From assembly GCA_019648995.1 (NCBI GenBank), contig BLXT01006771.1, positions 1,338,626 through 1,359,656 on the forward strand: DNA of 21,031 nt, written 5' to 3'. Of this stretch, positions 18,493-21,031 are shown piece after piece. A program made the position numbers and the translations under genes. The notes beneath the pieces were generated by a model. That model ran no database searches. It was not told the DNA's origin and was given only the letters and a program-made list of their open reading frames with translations. Position 1 is the first letter of the stretch, and every line of letters begins with the position of its first letter. Origin of the DNA: Plakobranchus ocellatus. Taxonomy: Eukaryota; Mollusca; Gastropoda; Plakobranchidae.

Positions 18493-19550
18493 CTGAAATA
18501 AGGAAAAAATACATAAAAATAATACTGCACTGTGAAGAAAAAAAATGAATAACTCTATTATCAAGATTTTTTTGTCTATGAACATAGACCAAGAAAAGGG
18601 AAATAACTTGTTGGAGTTTTGAACATTTTTTTTTTACGCTTTCCGCTTCAAAGAATGGCGACGGAGACACTTCCCGTGTTCCCAGCCAGATGGGACTGAC
18701 TTTTTGTTACCTTTGATCTAAAATGTGAGCAAAGTCTCAAACTATGATGACCTTGTTAATATTATTATGACTTATCTTCACTGGTGTAAAATCAATGACA
18801 GGTGAGCGGAGAATGAGCGGAGAAGTATACAAAAGAGATGGAAAAGAGAAAAAAGATAAAAAATCAAATTATTTTTGTAATGCTGGAAGGATAAAAGTTC
18901 AATCGATATTATCGTGAAATCATAATGTTGCTCATGGCTGTGAGAATAATAATGCTAATTATCATGACAATAGTTATGATGGAAAAAAAATGAAAATAAT
19001 ATTGAGATAATAATACCACCGACAAAGACAGCAACAACAAAAACAGCAACAATAACGACAACAAATATAACAACAATAATAATAACTTTGATAAAAAACA
19101 TACATGTAAAAGTCATATGTATTGTCATGATATTTATCATCATTATTATTTCAGTCGTGAGCAAAATTTAATGTGCGTTTACTATATTTAAAAGAAAGAA
19201 TAACACAAAAAGGAAAAAATAGGGGGACGTGTTTCAAAGAATAACAACAAAAAAGAAAAAGGTAACTGTTTCATTTACCATCAAGGTCTAAGAGGATCTC
19301 AACTGGTGAAACGAATAAAGTCATAAATGGTTATTCGATAGGTATGTTTTTTTTTTCTCATCTTGCTTGAAAATCCTGCGTCTGCTTTATGGCAGGCTTA
19401 GCTAGGAGTTGGAACAAGAGGCTTCAGATAGTGACTAGTGTTAGAGATACAATCTTCAGGTTTGGGGTTTGCAAAGAGCTATTTGTTAGTTTTGTTATCC
19501 CTTTACCTCTTCCAATCTTTTAAGCCAAATTACAACCGGTCAAAATATTG
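18493..19550. other. AT-rich flank of the lectin gene
   Basis: Probably 5' intron or promoter-side DNA of the lectin gene. It includes a simple-sequence zone of AAC/AAT/ACA triplets (about 18945-19090). I could not place a TATA box or a first exon with confidence. Confidence 0.5.
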
Positions 19551-19642
19551 TCTCAGCTAGGTATGGTTGGTTAGAGAATAGAGAATTGCCTCAGTTAGGT
19601 TTGGTTACTTAGAGTATAGATAATTGCCTCAGTTAGGTTTGG
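19551..19642. repeat. 38-bp tandem repeat, about 2.4 copies
   Basis: CTCAGCTAGGTATGGTTGG and CTCAGTTAGGTTTGGTTAC begin units at 19552 and 19590; a third, partial unit begins at 19628. Each full unit ends in ATAGA(G/T)AATTGC. The period is exactly 38 bp. Confidence 0.9.
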
Positions 19643-20295
19643 TATATGTATATGTAATATAGTTGAAGTATTTATAAGACATGAAATAGGCAGTGAAAAG
19701 GCAAAAACAAACTCTATTTAAAGTTTAGTAAGAACTTGACTTGTAAACAGCCAAAGAATCTCTTTAATGCAGACAAGTTCAATTCACTTAGTTCTATGTA
19801 GCACAACGTGTTTAAAAAACACAAAAGTATGAACACGCAGCTAGAGTTGCCCAATCTAAGATTTATAGAAACGCAGTAGTGGAAAAAAAATTACCATCGC
19901 GATTTCACATCCTGAAACTAAATATTTTACGTGAAACAAATCATTTAAAAAGACACTAGCTTTTGTAAAATTATCGCTCAGGTTAATTTTCATGAAGCCT
20001 AAATTGCTACATAACCACAAATTATCACAATATATAAAAAAATATATACTTTGCAAAGCTGTTTTAAAATATACTGTGCATAATAAACAACATACTAGAA
20101 AGACATAATAAGCTCCTTTACCACTGCACAATCTAAATGTTCATGGGATTGATCAAGAGCGTAAACAACATGTTTATTTTTAATCTTGCGGTCCGCATAG
20201 GATGAATCCTTACTCAGAAGAGCGCACGGTGACTAGGAAGTAGAACCCTGTTTTTTCCTAAGCATAGGCATAGTTTACCTTCTTGCGTATTCGCC
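19643..20295. other. AT-rich non-coding stretch
   Basis: No recognised gene, RNA or repeat. The - strand ORF at 20131-19856 has no features that I recognise. Confidence 0.55.
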
Positions 20296-20299
20296 GCTT

Positions 20300-20410
20300 C
20301 TACCTTGGCTGAGTCGTGAGAATACCCACTTGATGCTTGCTGGGCTCAGGGATGCGGGTTCAAGTCTTCGGCTCAGACTAAGAATCGAATCGCATAGCCC
20401 TCGAATCAGA
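20300..20410 (+). mobile_element. tRNA-like SINE head
   Basis: TGGCTGAGTCG at 20306-20316 fits a pol III A box of Leu/Ser-type tRNAs, and GGTTCAAGTCT at 20357-20367 fits the B box. The spacing is 51 bp, and the sequence between them folds poorly as a tRNA. A GC-rich tail (GGCTCAGACTAAGAATCGAA) follows. It is more likely a SINE head or tRNA relic than a functional tRNA gene, because I could not pair an acceptor stem. It differs from the SINE at 17645. Confidence 0.5.
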
Positions 20411-20660
20411 GCCAATTGCGTTTCTCCTTATTCCTGAAACAACAGTTGGATTTTTGGGAGTGCTGCTTTAATGTCGGAATTTTTAACCCTTAAGTCAACG
20501 TGGAGGAGAAAAACACTGCTGAAAGTGCCTGTCAGTTATTCTGCTCAATGGAAAAGTTAGGCCACGCTTGTGTTAAAAGTACAATAAAAGTGTTACCTAA
20601 CGAATGAAAATATTTGCAAGCAGGGGCCCAGGTTTAAACAGGCTACTTCCGGGAGACTTA
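20411..20660. other. Non-coding stretch, possibly SINE body
   Basis: No coding signal. It could include the body of the SINE that starts at 20300, but no poly-A or repeat end was located. Confidence 0.4.
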
Positions 20661-20661
20661 C

Positions 20662-21031
20662 CAGAGAGTGGGAGCAACATATATAAATTTTAGAGAGAGA
20701 GAGAGAGGGAGAGAAAAAGAGGGGAGAGCGTGAGAACGTGAGAAACGAAGAGAAAAAGGAAGAATGAAAAAGTGTTGGAGGGAGATATAACAGGATGGTT
20801 TTTAGATGCGAGATTTCTTTTATTTCTCTAGTTGCTCTTTTCCTTCTTCTTCGTCCTTTGCTTGCCTCTTTCTTTCCTCTGCACCTCCTTTTGTATCCTC
20901 CGCCTTCTCCCATTTCCAATACTCTCTAACTCTTCCTCCTCTCCTCTTACTTCTTCTCCTCTCTTGATCTTCTCTTCATTTCCGCCCCATCCACTTTGTT
21001 ATTATTTTTCTTATCATCATCATCATCATCA
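20662..21031 (+). repeat. Dispersed repeat, copy 2, running off the window edge
   Basis: The same order of blocks as at 9165-9572: purine-rich start with GTGAGAAACGAAG, then AGTGTTGGAGGGAGATATAA, GGTTTTTAGATGCGAG, the CCTCTGCACCTCC pyrimidine block, and an ATC array that is cut by the window end. Substitutions are frequent and there are small indels, so the copies are not recent. The open frame on the - strand (20919-20593) is a by-product. Confidence 0.8.

Noticed and set aside
20300-20380. Functional tRNA gene
   Set aside because: A- and B-box-like motifs are present with tRNA-like spacing, but I could not form acceptor and anticodon stems; a SINE head or relic fits better.

Overview
This is a eukaryotic, metazoan window, most likely from a mollusc and probably a gastropod. 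The evidence is AT-rich DNA, split coding exons with GT..AG borders, no operon structure, many trinucleotide and dinucleotide microsatellites, clusters of AGATCT/TCTAGA motifs, SINE- and LINE-like debris, and a secreted PAN-like plus C-type lectin gene of a kind I associate with molluscs. The species cannot be named from the sequence.

Left part (about 1.1-7.4 kb, + strand). The main gene-like object is an uncharacterised protein that joins a FEN1/XPG-type nuclease core to a CXC (tesmin/TSO1-type) cysteine-rich domain. Its C-terminal 580 codons are intact across two exons (4940-6412 and 6632-6901) with a clean phase-0 intron. The homologous N-terminal part (4201-4939) has several frameshifts and two stops. 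A possible first coding exon at 1130-1181 matches the acceptor at 4200 in phase. If that is right, the 3 kb intron hosts a decayed P-element/THAP9-like transposase (1840-3204) with a well preserved THAP zinc finger.

Middle part (about 7.4-14.3 kb). I see no convincing gene. It holds AGATCT-rich clusters, a dispersed repeat ending in ATC/ATT microsatellites (second copy at the right edge of the window), a degenerate minisatellite of about 70 bp apparently interrupted by a SINE-like insert, and a polypurine tract of about 690 bp that contains a poly-G/N assembly blemish.

Right part (14.3-18.5 kb). A three-coding-exon gene on the - strand can be assembled in phase: signal peptide (18477-18399), PAN-like exon (17551-17241) and C-type lectin exon (16852-16448), giving a predicted secreted protein of 264 residues with an EPN sugar-binding motif. 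A second PAN-like exon of exactly the same length (311 bp) lies inverted on the + strand at 14393-14703 with a stop codon. Between the two lie a decayed LINE 3' end and a degenerate minisatellite of about 80 bp that abuts the lectin stop codon.

The rest (18.5-21.0 kb) is AT-rich DNA with a 38-bp tandem repeat, a tRNA-like SINE head and the second copy of the dispersed repeat. The only functional logic visible within single genes is recognition plus chemistry: DNA binding (CXC) with a nuclease core on the left, and a secreted carbohydrate-binding protein on the right. Nothing indicates that the two genes act together.
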